From Nelumbo lutea (lineage: Eukaryota > Streptophyta > Magnoliopsida > Proteales > Nelumbonaceae), in assembly GCA_022828595.1 (NCBI GenBank), contig JAKGHH010000005.1, positions 65,033,655-65,097,654 of the forward strand: a stretch of DNA of 64,000 nt, written 5' to 3'. The stretch's first letter is position 1. Each line of letters opens with the position of its first letter. The position numbers and the translations under genes were made by a program. Shown piece after piece: positions 59,101 through 60,102 of the stretch. The notes beneath the pieces are model-generated. The model saw only the letters and a program-made list of their open reading frames with translations, searched no databases and had not been told where the DNA came from.

Positions 59101-60102
59101 GTAAAAGACCAAGGCAGAACTTGCTCAAACTTGAACATGATATCAACTGCAAATATTTAAACAAAAAAAAAAAAAAAAACTAACAAACCTTGTATTTGGT
59201 TGGTAGCTCTCTTGATCACTAACTTAGAAATGCTAGACCTCACATCTAGTAGGGACCATTGTTTGGTGTAATGGTAAAATCTCCAGCTAACAAGCATGAC
59301 AGCATTGGTTTAAGCCTGAGAGTGGCCAGTTTGTGCAGTTCACCCCTCCCAAGTCCCTAGATAGCTGGGACCAACATTGGCCTATAGCCTTATTAGATCT
59401 GCCAGCCAGTATATGACCCACTTGATAGAAAAAAAAAAAAGCAATCTCCTTTGTTTGGTAGCAATGAGGGGAAACATATAAGCAATTTCTAATCAATAGC
59501 CAGGAGCTTGGTTACTGTAATCTCAACATAATTCACTCAATAAACAAAAGAGCAACATCCAAGACCATCTCTTAAGGCAACATGAGTACTTACTACAAGC
59601 AGAGACAATCATCATCATCATCATCCAAGTCTTATCCCAACCATATGTGGTCGGCTACATGAAACCTGCTTCACCATTCTGTTCTATTGAATGTCAATAT
59701 TGGCATTTAAATCGTTTATTACTACTTCTGTCCATGTCCTTTTTCGTCTACCCCAGCCCTTCAACCCCTTCAACTTGCAACTAAAAATTTGTTCTTACGG
59801 GTGCTGTGCAAGTATAGACAATACAGAAGTAAAATTGAACATTCTTTGACTACTTACAAATTACAATTGGATCTTTTCGACACAGAAGATTATACCAAAA
59901 CAGAAAAAATGGAAAATGAACTACAAAAAGAACCAAAACATGTTCCACCAAAAAGTACTAACCTTTCCATATTTTGGCAAAACAATCTTCACTTCCACTA
60001 ACAATAAGTCCAGAGATATGTGAATCGACAGAATAGACTATTGAAGTATGACCAACCATTTCCATCAAAACTTGACCAGTTAATGCCCATAATCTGATAG
60101 AA
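5062..60102 (-). CDS. PLAA: PLAA/DOA1/UFD3-like WD40-PFU-PUL protein gene (16 exons visible, incomplete at both ends)
   Basis: Sixteen minus-strand exons join in phase with GT-AG introns to about 1,510 nt (about 503 codons). Reading order is WD40 repeats (59963-60102 and 58679-58868), a linker (57426-57487 and 56952-57040), the PFU domain (55288-55360, 55135-55194, 50913-51059 and 50750-50788), then the PUL domain (50604-50641 onward to 5062). PLAA/DOA1 proteins bind ubiquitin through WD40 and PFU and bind the C-terminus of CDC48/p97 through PUL, acting in ubiquitin-dependent protein turnover in the cytosol and nucleus. The first WD repeats and the last PUL segment are outside the window. No exon contains a stop or an insertion, while the introns hold about 50 kb of mostly repeats. 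The symbol is the family name; the species-specific locus name is unknown. Individual exons are listed separately. Confidence 0.93.
5169..5613. repeat. Tandem duplication (about 205-211 bp, two copies) that includes a splice donor
   Basis: The right copy (about 5408-5613) covers the end of the exon at 5605-5674, its donor and the adjoining intron. The left copy (about 5169-5379) repeats it at roughly 85-90% identity, including CTTGAAGTATGTTC, the last codons plus donor. About 28 bp of related sequence separate the copies. The left copy lies inside the next intron, so it presents a decoy 5' splice site. Confidence 0.85.
5605..5674 (-). CDS. PLAA: PLAA-like exon (PUL domain)
   Basis: Seventy nt. 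The first base completes an Asn codon split from the exon at 12928-13004. It encodes YAVLLIERKDQEGQSQVLSA then ALE. The acceptor is TTTTTGCAG and the donor is GTATGTTC. The donor and exon tail are duplicated just downstream. Confidence 0.92.
6025..6175 (+). mobile_element. RTE-type LINE 3' coding remnant
   Basis: A short decayed plus-strand piece whose translation resembles the C-terminus of plant RTE reverse transcriptases (LDRVKWENRIL, about 6142-6174). It is related to the copies at 34465, 45055 and 59608. No tail repeat is visible. Confidence 0.6.
6424..10599 (-). pseudogene. LINE ORF2: endonuclease, reverse transcriptase, zf-RVT and RNase H
   Basis: From the right, an apurinic-type endonuclease (KVLSWNVRGLGG about 10540, IQETK, YGPNDPS, VVGGDFNVT, TSDHWPI) leads into RT (GPDGFP, KAYDKVDW, LRQGCPLSPLLF, then FADDTILF in the next segment about 8480). 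A zf-RVT region follows (FFVWEASL about 7360, then C and H residues), and an RNase H domain ends at 6424. RNase H keeps its acidic residues: FDRSAFGNPGAAG (D), KAEVMAAL (E), KGDSANT (D) and NSKADSLAK (D). Interruptions include stops near 10370 and at 8572-8574, breaks around 7610-7925, and a frame change near 7240-7400. The coding structure is otherwise remarkably well preserved for an intronic LINE. Confidence 0.92.
10965..12250 (-). pseudogene. LINE ORF1 (RNA-binding, DUF4283-like), frameshifted
   Basis: Three overlapping minus-strand pieces (about 11845-12250, 11498-11803 and 10965-11555) lie in different frames and read as one ORF1. Recognisable parts are GRFIRLGCWELA, a region with ALLEKILVYGRWVKID-like spacing (VRLEKILVYGRWVKID), and DRVHGLPFHLWSDEVF, the DUF4283-type motif of plant LINE ORF1. 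I see no intact zinc knuckle. The C-terminal third is Pro/Ser/Ala-rich. Confidence 0.75.
12271..12297. repeat. Perfect 10-bp inverted repeat
   Basis: TAGATAGGTT (12271-12280) and AACCTATCTA (12288-12297) are exact reverse complements with a 7-base loop, at about the 5' edge of the LINE. It could be chance or a junction relic. Confidence 0.5.
12301..12927. other. Intron sequence without recognised feature
   Basis: This A/T-rich intron lies between the LINE 5' edge and the exon at 12928-13004. Short frames here have no recognisable protein. Confidence 0.5.
12928..13004 (-). CDS. PLAA: PLAA-like exon (PUL domain)
   Basis: Seventy-seven nt: 25 codons plus AA of a split Asn codon. It encodes ILDALSSCCSSTNKNVQLSY then STLLL. 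The acceptor is TTTGCAG and the donor is GTAAGTC, close to consensus. The next exon (5674) completes the codon with T. Confidence 0.92.
13005..13554. other. Intron with an unassigned minus-strand reading frame
   Basis: An 83-codon frame at 13214-13465 (-) contains FFPVLDVDAIEKGDSYNF and ends before any splice signal that I trust. I do not recognise it. It may be a fragment of an unrelated gene captured in the intron, or chance. Confidence 0.35.
13555..13730 (-). mobile_element. LINE 3' end fragment
   Basis: A T-run (about 13559-13568) is followed by GAGAAAAGG and a 3'-UTR-like sequence (TTTCATTAAAAAGGGAAG) similar in layout to the tail of the LINE at 6334. No coding is left. Confidence 0.5.
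13985..14105 (-). mobile_element. Copia RNase H remnant
   Basis: The plus-strand text CACCATGAGATATGGTTTG and its surroundings align by eye with the RNase H region of element C at about 25570-25660, on the minus strand. It is short and heavily mutated. Confidence 0.5.
14515..15010 (+). mobile_element. LINE RNase H and 3' end remnant
   Basis: Translations in two frames give GLARVDVKGDSQVVI and AVEGPWFFHNYI, the RVT_3-type RNase H of plant LINEs, followed by a Ser-Leu-Ala-Asp-like end (NSLADRLA in a shifted frame). Stops and frameshifts are frequent. It lies antisense in the host intron. Confidence 0.7.
15322..15458 (-). CDS. PLAA: PLAA-like exon (PUL domain)
   Basis: One hundred thirty-seven nt. 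AT completes a split Asp, followed by 45 codons: ALMEMIKRVTMPPALPANLL, then TSIRALTNLFKHSCFYQWLQ and MHRTE. The acceptor is AAACAG. The donor GTCATT is canonical GT but weak beyond that. This is the most conserved stretch of the PUL armadillo-like domain. Confidence 0.93.
15798..15866 (-). CDS. PLAA: PLAA-like exon (PUL domain)
   Basis: Sixty-nine nt: split Val, 22 codons and a trailing G. It encodes IDILRMIILHPDGASLLLVQ then VQ. The acceptor is TTGTCCAG and the donor is GTGAAAA. The intron to the next exon is 339 bp. Confidence 0.92.
16047..16307 (+). repeat. 5' LTR of Copia B
   Basis: It runs from TGTTGG to CTCACA. A TATA box (TCTATATAAAG, 16236-16246) precedes the likely transcription start. 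The PBS abuts its right end. Confidence 0.95.
16773..17830 (+). pseudogene. Copia B gag, broken
   Basis: Gag starts MLEATVSNTTAQ. It contains the Copia capsid-like core (YLKWSQFARTYLKGKGKLSH, LSTAKEIWDVV), a stop at 17214-17216, and a frame change near 17430 in a G-run. The downstream frame carries a zinc knuckle CTYCKKPRHTKEKC (about 17560-17602), which lacks the usual Gly. The capsid core is of a different Copia lineage from A and D. Confidence 0.9.
17831..20930 (+). pseudogene. Copia B pol, broken
   Basis: Protease (LWVIDSGATDHMT, about 17866), pre-integrase (FRLGHPSFGILK), integrase (HSDIWGP about 18463; ERKNGHL), RT (VYVDDIIVTG, about 20067) and RNase H (YTDADYASSPVDRRSTTGYC, about 20461) are present. 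A TAG stands at 18140-18142 and a stop follows near 18931. Sequence between the integrase end and the pre-RT linker is deleted at about 18910-18935, and about 35 codons are missing near 20335-20345 with a frame change. The C-terminus KLGMKDAYSPA ends at 20930. Confidence 0.93.
20938..21198 (+). repeat. 3' LTR of Copia B
   Basis: 261 bp, identical in length to the 5' LTR and differing at about four positions, all within its first 50 bases. Both ends match the 5' copy. Confidence 0.95.
21204..22122. other. Intron; imperfect inverted repeat inside
   Basis: The segment 21717-21760 (TTTAATGGATTTGCTTATTG) is the near reverse complement of 21839-21885. This suggests an old foldback or Tourist-like MITE, but I could not fix its ends. 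Nothing else is recognised. Confidence 0.4.
22123..22288 (-). CDS. PLAA: PLAA-like exon (PUL domain)
   Basis: One hundred sixty-six nt: 55 codons plus one base. It starts GQNSLALTDFELSKVEAVVK, continues ILKDTSHYHCSKFADDDIGL and ends MIFP. The acceptor is TTTTGCAG and the donor is GTGAATATG. The DTSHYH motif is typical of plant PLAA. The acceptor position carries an uncertainty of one base. The upstream intron, to the exon at 41735, is about 19.4 kb. Confidence 0.93.
22325..22398. repeat. (AAAT)n microsatellite
   Basis: About 16 imperfect AAAT/AAAAT units lie 40 bp upstream of the exon acceptor at 22288, in transcript terms. Confidence 0.9.
22470..23079 (-). mobile_element. Solo LTR (600 bp) with 5-bp target-site duplication
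   Basis: The body 22475-23074 starts TGATGTAGGA and ends TCCTGCATCA, so TG...CA ends with an inverted repeat. TCTTG flanks it at 22470-22474 and 23075-23079. On the minus strand CTATAAATA (about 22735) looks like a TATA box, giving the orientation. No internal region, PBS or polypurine tract is present, so this fits an LTR-LTR recombination product. A related LTR piece lies at 61560-61770. Confidence 0.88.
23119..23942 (-). mobile_element. 5'-truncated LINE with internal inversion (twin-priming pattern)
   Basis: The left part (about 23140-23480) reads on the minus strand as the LINE segment after zf-RVT (NIWKERNRRVFEDKYWN) and its 3' UTR. The right part (about 23480-23880) reads on the plus strand as zf-RVT (PPRIEAFAWLVAMDSILTAD, CFLCKEQEETVTHLL). 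In the parent element zf-RVT precedes the first part, so the upstream half is inverted. TATTGATGT occurs at 23119-23127 and 23934-23942 as a possible target-site duplication. Confidence 0.75.
24201..24513 (-). repeat. 3' LTR of Copia C
   Basis: Matches 30250-30575 throughout by eye, with a few substitutions and small indels. It is GA-rich at its left end. The boundary is set by the TTCAT duplication and the polypurine tract. Confidence 0.9.
24596..24747. mobile_element. hAT-like MITE 1 in Copia C
   Basis: The body 24604-24739 (136 bp) has terminal inverted repeats CAAGGTTCAAAGTAT/ATACTTTGAACCTTG. The 8-bp duplications are GTGAGGAC (24596-24603) and GTGAGAAC (24740-24747), one mismatch. It interrupts the C-terminal RNase H region of element C, whose minus-strand frame resumes on the other side. 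Confidence 0.9.
24868..25470. mobile_element. hAT-like MITE 2 in Copia C
   Basis: The body 24876-25462 (587 bp) has inverted ends CAATGTTTTAAAA/TTTTAAAACATTG and perfect 8-bp duplications GTGGGCAA (24868-24875 and 25463-25470). Inside are many copies of the palindromic motif GAGGCGTAYGCCTC near both ends and a long purine run (about 25070-25210). No transposase is encoded. It splits RNase H of element C just after the QAATNIA motif. Confidence 0.93.
26041..27316 (-). pseudogene. Copia C reverse transcriptase and upstream linker, broken
   Basis: RT begins near 26737 (RCRWVFIVKYRADGNIERYK), continues through LLQLDVKNAFLNGDLQEEVY (about 26480), a frame change near 26355, then MYGLKQSPKAWFDRF and the YVDD box (IVYVDDIVVTGND, about 26200). 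The Pro-rich linker before RT lies at 26747-27316. Several conserved positions are altered, and a stop or frame change lies at about 26737. Confidence 0.9.
27317..29302 (-). pseudogene. Copia C gag, protease and integrase, decayed
   Basis: The gag start (VKLDGTNY, about 29240) is split by MITE 3. A zinc knuckle CDYCKKTKHTKDIC is near 28830. A protease DSGAS-type site with a nearby frame change is near 28510. The pre-integrase segment (NLLSISSLTKNLNCSMTFLP) is at about 28320. The integrase at 27320-28080 is readable only in pieces with many stops. Confidence 0.85.
29303..29740. mobile_element. hAT-like MITE 3 in Copia C
   Basis: The body 29311-29732 (422 bp) has terminal inverted repeats TAGACCTATTCATGGG, and 8-bp duplications CTAGTGGA (29303-29310) and CCAGTGGA (29733-29740), one mismatch. 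The ends are rich in GGCCCG/CGGGCC and the centre is AT-rich. No coding. It lies in the gag leader of element C. Confidence 0.92.
30250..30575 (-). repeat. 5' LTR of Copia C
   Basis: 326 bp, about 13 bp longer than the other LTR because of an extra segment near 30288-30303. The PBS lies immediately left. Confidence 0.9.
30595..33853 (+). mobile_element. Ty1/Copia remnant F, 3' truncated
   Basis: A probable partial or short 5' LTR (about 30595-30784, starting TGTTAAAAGG) precedes a textbook PBS TGGTATCAGAGC at 30785-30796. A degenerate gag-pol follows to about 33853. RNase H, polypurine tract and 3' LTR are missing. Because element C ends at 30580, the original left end of F could also have been displaced. 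The LTR start is therefore uncertain. Confidence 0.75.
31340..33853 (+). pseudogene. Copia F gag-pol, heavily decayed
   Basis: Gag goes from an N-terminal LNYKLW motif (about 31392) straight into a zinc knuckle (CIHCQRS then a stop, HTHDTC, about 31410-31450), so the capsid core is deleted. Protease LIIDSGASNPMTG (about 31752), pre-integrase (LWHSHLGHLCFESLK, about 32118), pieces of integrase, and RT (IRCKWVFAVKHRANGIVKWY, about 33205; VYVDDIVIT, about 33630) follow. Stops are frequent. Confidence 0.88.
33982..34437. repeat. 228-bp tandem duplication, two nearly identical copies
   Basis: Copies 33982-34209 and 34210-34437 each begin TTTCTTGGATTCCC and end CACCATTGCTAC. By eye I find one substitution (GCGGCAAAG versus GCGACAAAG). 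A C/A homopolymer tract (about 33945-33965) lies just before it. Confidence 0.95.
34465..34788 (+). mobile_element. RTE-type LINE 3' end
   Basis: Degenerate C-terminus of an RTE reverse transcriptase (KWFGHIHRRP about 34567; MDMALNRMEWQNRIHVAHH about 34717) followed by an ATG-repeat tail (34772-34788). Tails of short repeats instead of poly(A) are typical of RTE elements. A minus-strand relative lies at 59608. Confidence 0.82.
35205..35429 (+). mobile_element. LINE RNase H remnant, left half (split by Copia D)
   Basis: Reads AEAVVMRHGLSLASRFGRLI then VLLESDCKILKDC, an RVT_3-type RNase H, with one frame change near 35380. The frame is cut at 35429 by element D and resumes at 40994. Confidence 0.8.
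35430..35706 (-). repeat. 3' LTR of Copia D
   Basis: 277 bp, TGTTAGAATG...CCTTACA in element orientation, next to the polypurine tract (CTTAAGGGGGAG). Confidence 0.94.
35714..37728 (-). pseudogene. Copia D reverse transcriptase and RNase H
   Basis: The linker (VTTERSPITQVYTHR, about 37470) leads to RT with CKWVYTMKYFPDGSVERLKA (about 37110), LVQLDNKNAFLHGDLVEEVY (about 36930) and the YVDD box (VVYVDDIVITRSD, about 36680). RNase H follows (GYTDVDCVGSISDRRSTIGY, about 36180), ending KLGLYDIYSPA at 35714. Frame changes lie near 37250-37350 and 36300-36341. The Asp in the usual YTDADWAG motif is kept, but Ala and Trp are changed (TDVDCVG). Confidence 0.93.
37682..39023 (-). pseudogene. Copia D protease and integrase
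   Basis: Protease WIIDSGASDHMSG (about 38830), a frame change near 38760, pre-integrase (HCRLGHPSLKVLK, about 38430), integrase core (DVWGPIKVVSYNGYKYF, about 38270; RSDNAKE then a stop at 38069-38071) and its C-terminal part (NVPKHFWSDAVLTSCFLINR, about 37930). Confidence 0.93.
39090..39960 (-). pseudogene. Copia D gag
   Basis: Gag starts near 39938 (MASFGDGNDNKTSV), with a frame change near 39750, a stop at 39631-39633, and a core YQLYQEYFNLKQGNQSLEEY (about 39580). A Gly/Arg region and a zinc knuckle CTHCGLEGH (about 39100) follow; the knuckle is cut by a 2-base loss relative to element A. Confidence 0.92.
40714..40988 (-). repeat. 5' LTR of Copia D
   Basis: 275 bp, matching 35430-35706 apart from scattered substitutions and small indels. 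The PBS lies to its left at 40700-40713. Confidence 0.94.
40994..41164 (+). mobile_element. LINE RNase H remnant, right half and 3' UTR
   Basis: Continues the frame cut at 35429: FSFVNRSCNVATHSLA, the C-terminal end of an RVT_3 RNase H, then a 3' UTR. Confidence 0.8.
41485..41585 (-). mobile_element. tRNA-derived SINE
   Basis: The minus strand reads GTGGTGTAATGGTAAAATC (box A-like) and GGATTCAAGTCC (box B-like), then an A-run. It shares this head with the SINE at 59255 (+). Too short and too mutated to be a tRNA gene. Confidence 0.65.
41735..41821 (-). CDS. PLAA: PLAA-like exon (PUL domain start)
   Basis: Eighty-seven nt, 29 codons, phase 0 at both ends: KGMLYFDVAQFDGILKKIAE then FNNALLSDM. 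The acceptor is TTCCCAG and the donor is GTATGTT. It sits between introns of about 8.8 kb (upstream) and 19.4 kb (downstream). Confidence 0.93.
42052..42450 (+). repeat. LTR-like sequence followed by a PBS-like site
   Basis: Starts TGTAGAGAAAC and ends CTTCAAACA. It contains TTTAATAAAACAG (about 42238) and a long CT-rich stretch. ATGGTAGCAGATAAAG directly after it resembles a primer-binding site. No matching second LTR or clean duplication was found. This is probably a truncated LTR element. Confidence 0.4.
42511..44670 (-). mobile_element. Decayed L1-type LINE (RT to 3' end)
   Basis: A T-run at 42511-42519 marks the poly(A) end. From the right, RT pieces (IKEAMFTMERSKAP about 44480; a PKK..FRPISL-like stretch about 44300) give way to RNase H (a KLNFDEA-like stretch about 43140, GGVF about 43090). 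Many stops are present. A foldback MITE lies inside its 3' UTR at 42595-42728. Confidence 0.8.
42586..42737. mobile_element. Foldback MITE in LINE 3' UTR
   Basis: The body 42595-42728 (134 bp) is mostly an inverted repeat (GGATTCAGTCCTCAC and its complement). Flanking GTTCCAACT (42586-42594) and ATTCCAACC (42729-42737) agree at 7 of 9 positions, like the 9-bp duplications of Mutator-like elements. Confidence 0.65.
45055..45240 (-). mobile_element. RTE-type LINE C-terminal remnant
   Basis: The minus-strand translation AWSEVVKNDSSAYNLTENMV then LDRDKM matches the end of plant RTE reverse transcriptases. No intact tail. Confidence 0.7.
45626..46130. mobile_element. hAT-like nonautonomous element
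   Basis: The body 45634-46122 (489 bp) has ends TAAGGGTGTTCACAA and (reverse) TAGGGATGTTTATTG. Flanking CCCCCAAA (45626-45633) and CCCCCGGA (46123-46130) agree at 6 of 8. The ends are rich in GGTTCGGTTTGG-like motifs and the centre is AT-rich. Confidence 0.75.
46330..47387. mobile_element. hAT-like element, outer (host of a nested element)
   Basis: The body 46338-47379 starts CATGGTTTTGAAAACC and ends GGTTTTAAAAACCTTG, a terminal inverted repeat, with perfect 8-bp duplications GTCTTGCA at 46330-46337 and 47380-47387. Its own sequence is only about 290 bp; the rest is the inner element at 46500-47253. Confidence 0.9.
46492..47261. mobile_element. hAT-like element, inner (nested)
   Basis: The body 46500-47253 (754 bp) starts CAGTGTTTTAAAAGCGC and ends in GCGCGCCTTTTAAATCAATG. 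Flanks CCGTCGAC (46492-46499) and TCGTCAAC (47254-47261) agree at 6 of 8. Its ends carry repeated AAGGCGCA/TGCGCCTT motifs, as in MITE 2 of element C, so these are probably one superfamily. No coding. Confidence 0.85.
47775..48064. repeat. 145-bp tandem duplication
   Basis: Copies 47775-47919 and 47920-48064 both run from ACCACAGAGGGATCAG to GGAACCGCC. By eye one base differs (TTGTCCAAG versus TTGTTCAAG). Confidence 0.95.
48065..48590. other. Intron without recognised feature
   Basis: Nothing recognised on either strand. Confidence 0.5.
48590..48988 (+). mobile_element. LINE RNase H and 3' end, 5' truncated
   Basis: Encodes KVVVGWLTSPETACWGYRDL and QWVSRSANAMADSLAKQGVS, the end of an RVT_3 RNase H with its final Asp, a stop near 48848, a 3' UTR and an A-run at about 48979-48988. 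Confidence 0.85.
48990..49290 (-). mobile_element. LINE fragment (post-zf-RVT region)
   Basis: The minus strand reads NVLWGILPAAIIWTVWRERN then LCAFENN, the conserved WxxWxxRN segment that follows zf-RVT. It abuts the poly(A) of the neighbouring plus-strand LINE. The order is wrong for a single twin-primed insertion, so this is a separate fragment. Confidence 0.75.
49412..49580. repeat. 104-bp-spaced direct repeat
   Basis: A 40-bp segment beginning CTACATATCAGGCACTTAGG occurs at 49433 and 49537, both preceded by TGAACAAG. A T-rich tract lies between. Confidence 0.85.
49639..49998. mobile_element. Tourist-like (PIF/Harbinger) MITE
   Basis: The body 49642-49995 (354 bp) has imperfect terminal inverted repeats GGCAGTGTTTGGTACTAG / (reverse) GGTGATATTTGGTATCAT, and a TAA duplication at 49639-49641 and 49996-49998. 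Confidence 0.8.
49999..50603. other. Intron without recognised feature
   Basis: AT-rich with short GA and T runs; nothing coding was identified. Confidence 0.5.
50604..50641 (-). CDS. PLAA: PLAA-like exon (PFU-PUL linker)
   Basis: Thirty-eight nt: GT of a split Gly, then VSTKPVFKHIPK. The acceptor is CTCCAG and the donor is GTATGTTC. The KHIPK motif leads into the PUL domain. Confidence 0.92.
50750..50788 (-). CDS. PLAA: PLAA-like micro-exon (after PFU)
   Basis: Thirty-nine nt: split Ser, SAYIPGEPSIAS, then G of a split Gly. The acceptor is TTGTTGCAG, preceded by a TA repeat. The donor is GTTTGTT. Its intron neighbours are only 108 and 124 bp. Confidence 0.92.
50797..50817. repeat. (AT)n microsatellite at a splice acceptor
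   Basis: About ten AT units, 8-28 bases upstream (in transcript sense) of the acceptor of the 39-nt exon, where the pyrimidine tract would normally be. Confidence 0.9.
50913..51059 (-). CDS. PLAA: PLAA-like exon (PFU domain)
   Basis: One hundred forty-seven nt: split Asp, then NPYDTADKWLLKENLPLSYR, QQIVEFILQNTGQRNFTLDT, SFRDPYTG and T of a split Ser. The acceptor is ATTTCCAG and the donor is GTAAGTA. This is the conserved heart of the PFU ubiquitin-binding domain. Confidence 0.95.
51261..51660. repeat. About 200-bp tandem duplication, diverged
   Basis: Copies of about 51261-51460 and 51461-51660 share CCATGCTGCTGATGTGA, TTTAGCCCTTC and GGCCTACATT, with perhaps 15% difference. It is older than the duplications at 33982 and 47775. 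Confidence 0.9.
51661..52640. other. Intron without recognised feature
   Basis: No protein-coding or repeat signature that I can name, apart from a C/A homopolymer junction at about 52591-52608. Confidence 0.5.
52655..52820 (-). mobile_element. LINE 3' end fragment (tentative)
   Basis: TTTTTATGGAAAAATAAAATTCATTAAAAG-type layout followed by GTACATATACC, as in other LINE 3' UTRs in this window. No coding. Confidence 0.4.
53115..53425. repeat. Minisatellite, about 5 units of roughly 60-75 bp
   Basis: The unit contains CCATTCARTCCATCAAAGAA, ATAGATGAAACAGT and a short variable spacer. The units differ by substitutions and small indels. Confidence 0.85.
53462..53750. repeat. Minisatellite, about 6 degenerate units of roughly 45-55 bp
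   Basis: Repeated pattern GGGGGTTTAATAGAACACAA followed by AYAYTYGAATG-like text. Unit boundaries are blurred. Confidence 0.75.
53836..53862. repeat. (GAA)n microsatellite
   Basis: About eight GAA units. Confidence 0.9.
54440..54577. mobile_element. Tourist-like MITE (132 bp)
   Basis: The body 54443-54574 has imperfect terminal inverted repeats GTCTCCATTTGGATAAGC / (reverse) GGTTTTGTTTGGATAACT, and a TAA duplication at 54440-54442 and 54575-54577. It is related to the ends of the element at 52931. Confidence 0.82.
55050..55072. repeat. (GA)n microsatellite
   Basis: About ten GA units, 60 bp downstream (in transcript sense) of the donor of the exon at 55135-55194. Confidence 0.9.
55135..55194 (-). 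CDS. PLAA: PLAA-like exon (PFU domain start)
   Basis: Sixty nt: split Val, FDVDIGDGEPIRKLPYNRS, then G of a split Asp. The acceptor is TCTTAG and the donor is GTATTTCC. The preceding intron is only 93 bp. Confidence 0.95.
55288..55360 (-). CDS. PLAA: PLAA-like exon (linker to PFU)
   Basis: Seventy-three nt: IGEVVDGPDDNVNRAVLDGV then QYDY and G. The acceptor is TATCTAG and the donor is GTAAAC. The VVDGP and DGVQYDY motifs are typical of plant and animal PLAA. Confidence 0.95.
55433..55745. repeat. Direct duplication of about 105-130 bp
   Basis: AATGCAAATGAAATA...GAAATGACTTTTCCA occurs at about 55439-55561 and 55649-55741. The second copy lacks about 35 bp. Both are in the intron. Confidence 0.85.
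56565..56757 (-). mobile_element. Au-type SINE with target-site duplication
   Basis: The body 56583-56739 reads on the minus strand GGGTGGGCCTTAGGGCAACG (box A region), then GGGTTCAAATC (box B) and a 3' part ending GCGCTGGGC, as in Au SINEs of flowering plants. ATGCACTAARGAGAGYGC flanks it at 56565-56582 and 56740-56757. Confidence 0.88.
56952..57040 (-). CDS. PLAA: PLAA-like exon (linker)
   Basis: Eighty-nine nt: split Gly, then TNDGQTKIVREGDNGVAYSW and NLREQKWDK. The acceptor is GATTAG and the donor is GTACTAG. Follows the WD40 propeller. Confidence 0.94.
57426..57487 (-). CDS. PLAA: PLAA-like exon (linker)
   Basis: Sixty-two nt: split Arg, KRVGGLKLEDLPGLEALQIP, then G. The acceptor is TTACTTAG and the donor is GTTTGATC. 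The KVGGLKLxDLPGLxAL motif is characteristic of plant PLAA. Confidence 0.94.
57728..57900 (-). mobile_element. LINE 3' end fragment (tentative)
   Basis: A T-run (about 57729-57737) is followed by GGAAATAAATAAAAAAG and a non-coding tail resembling other LINE 3' ends here. Confidence 0.4.
58042..58345. mobile_element. hAT-like element, outer
   Basis: Ends CAGTGTTTTCAACC and (reverse) CAATGTTTTAGAAACC, with internal GTTGACCTGG / GGGTCAACATC inverted segments. Flanks agree poorly (5 of 8), so the boundary is inferred from the repeat ends. It holds a nested element at 58136-58257. Confidence 0.6.
58128..58265. mobile_element. hAT-like mini-element, inner (122 bp)
   Basis: The body 58136-58257 starts TAGGGTTGCAACTTGGGT and ends ACCTGAGTTGCATCCCTG. 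ACTTCACC (58128-58135) and GTTTCACC (58258-58265) agree at 6 of 8. Confidence 0.75.
58346..58460 (-). mobile_element. LINE 3' end fragment (tentative)
   Basis: TTTTTGATTGGTAAATGAAC and GATTTTATTAGAAAATAC resemble LINE tails elsewhere in the window. It directly abuts the hAT-like element. Confidence 0.35.
58679..58868 (-). CDS. PLAA: PLAA-like exon (last WD40 repeats)
   Basis: One hundred ninety nt: split Asp, GVCVQSIEHPGCVWDVKFLE, NGDIVTACSDGVVRIWTVHD, then DRIADSLELESYDSQLSHYK and FSR. The acceptor is ACTGCAG and the donor is GTATAAC. The HPG..W and SDGVVRIW strands end the beta-propeller. Confidence 0.96.
59255..59460 (+). mobile_element. tRNA-derived SINE
   Basis: Box A-like TTTGGTGTAATGGTAAAATC and box B-like GGTTTAAGCCTGAG lie 30-35 bp apart, followed by a non-tRNA body and an A-run (about 59429-59440). 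It has the same head as the minus-strand copy at 41485-41585. Confidence 0.75.
59608..59785 (-). mobile_element. RTE-type LINE 3' end
   Basis: The ATC repeats at 59608-59625 are the short-repeat tail. To the right, the minus strand reads the end of an RTE RT (a GRRKRTWTEV-like stretch, then EWxxRFHVAD-like with mutations). It matches the plus-strand copy at 34620-34788 closely by eye. Confidence 0.8.
59963..60102 (-). CDS. PLAA: PLAA-like exon (WD40 repeat, first exon in window)
   Basis: One hundred forty nt: T of a split Gly, then SIRLWALTGQVLMEMVGHTS, IVYSVDSHISGLIVSGSEDC, FAKIWK, and G of a split Asp. The acceptor is AATGGCAG and the donor is GTTAGTAC. Earlier WD40 exons must lie to the right of the window, or further right than I could recognise. 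Confidence 0.95.
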
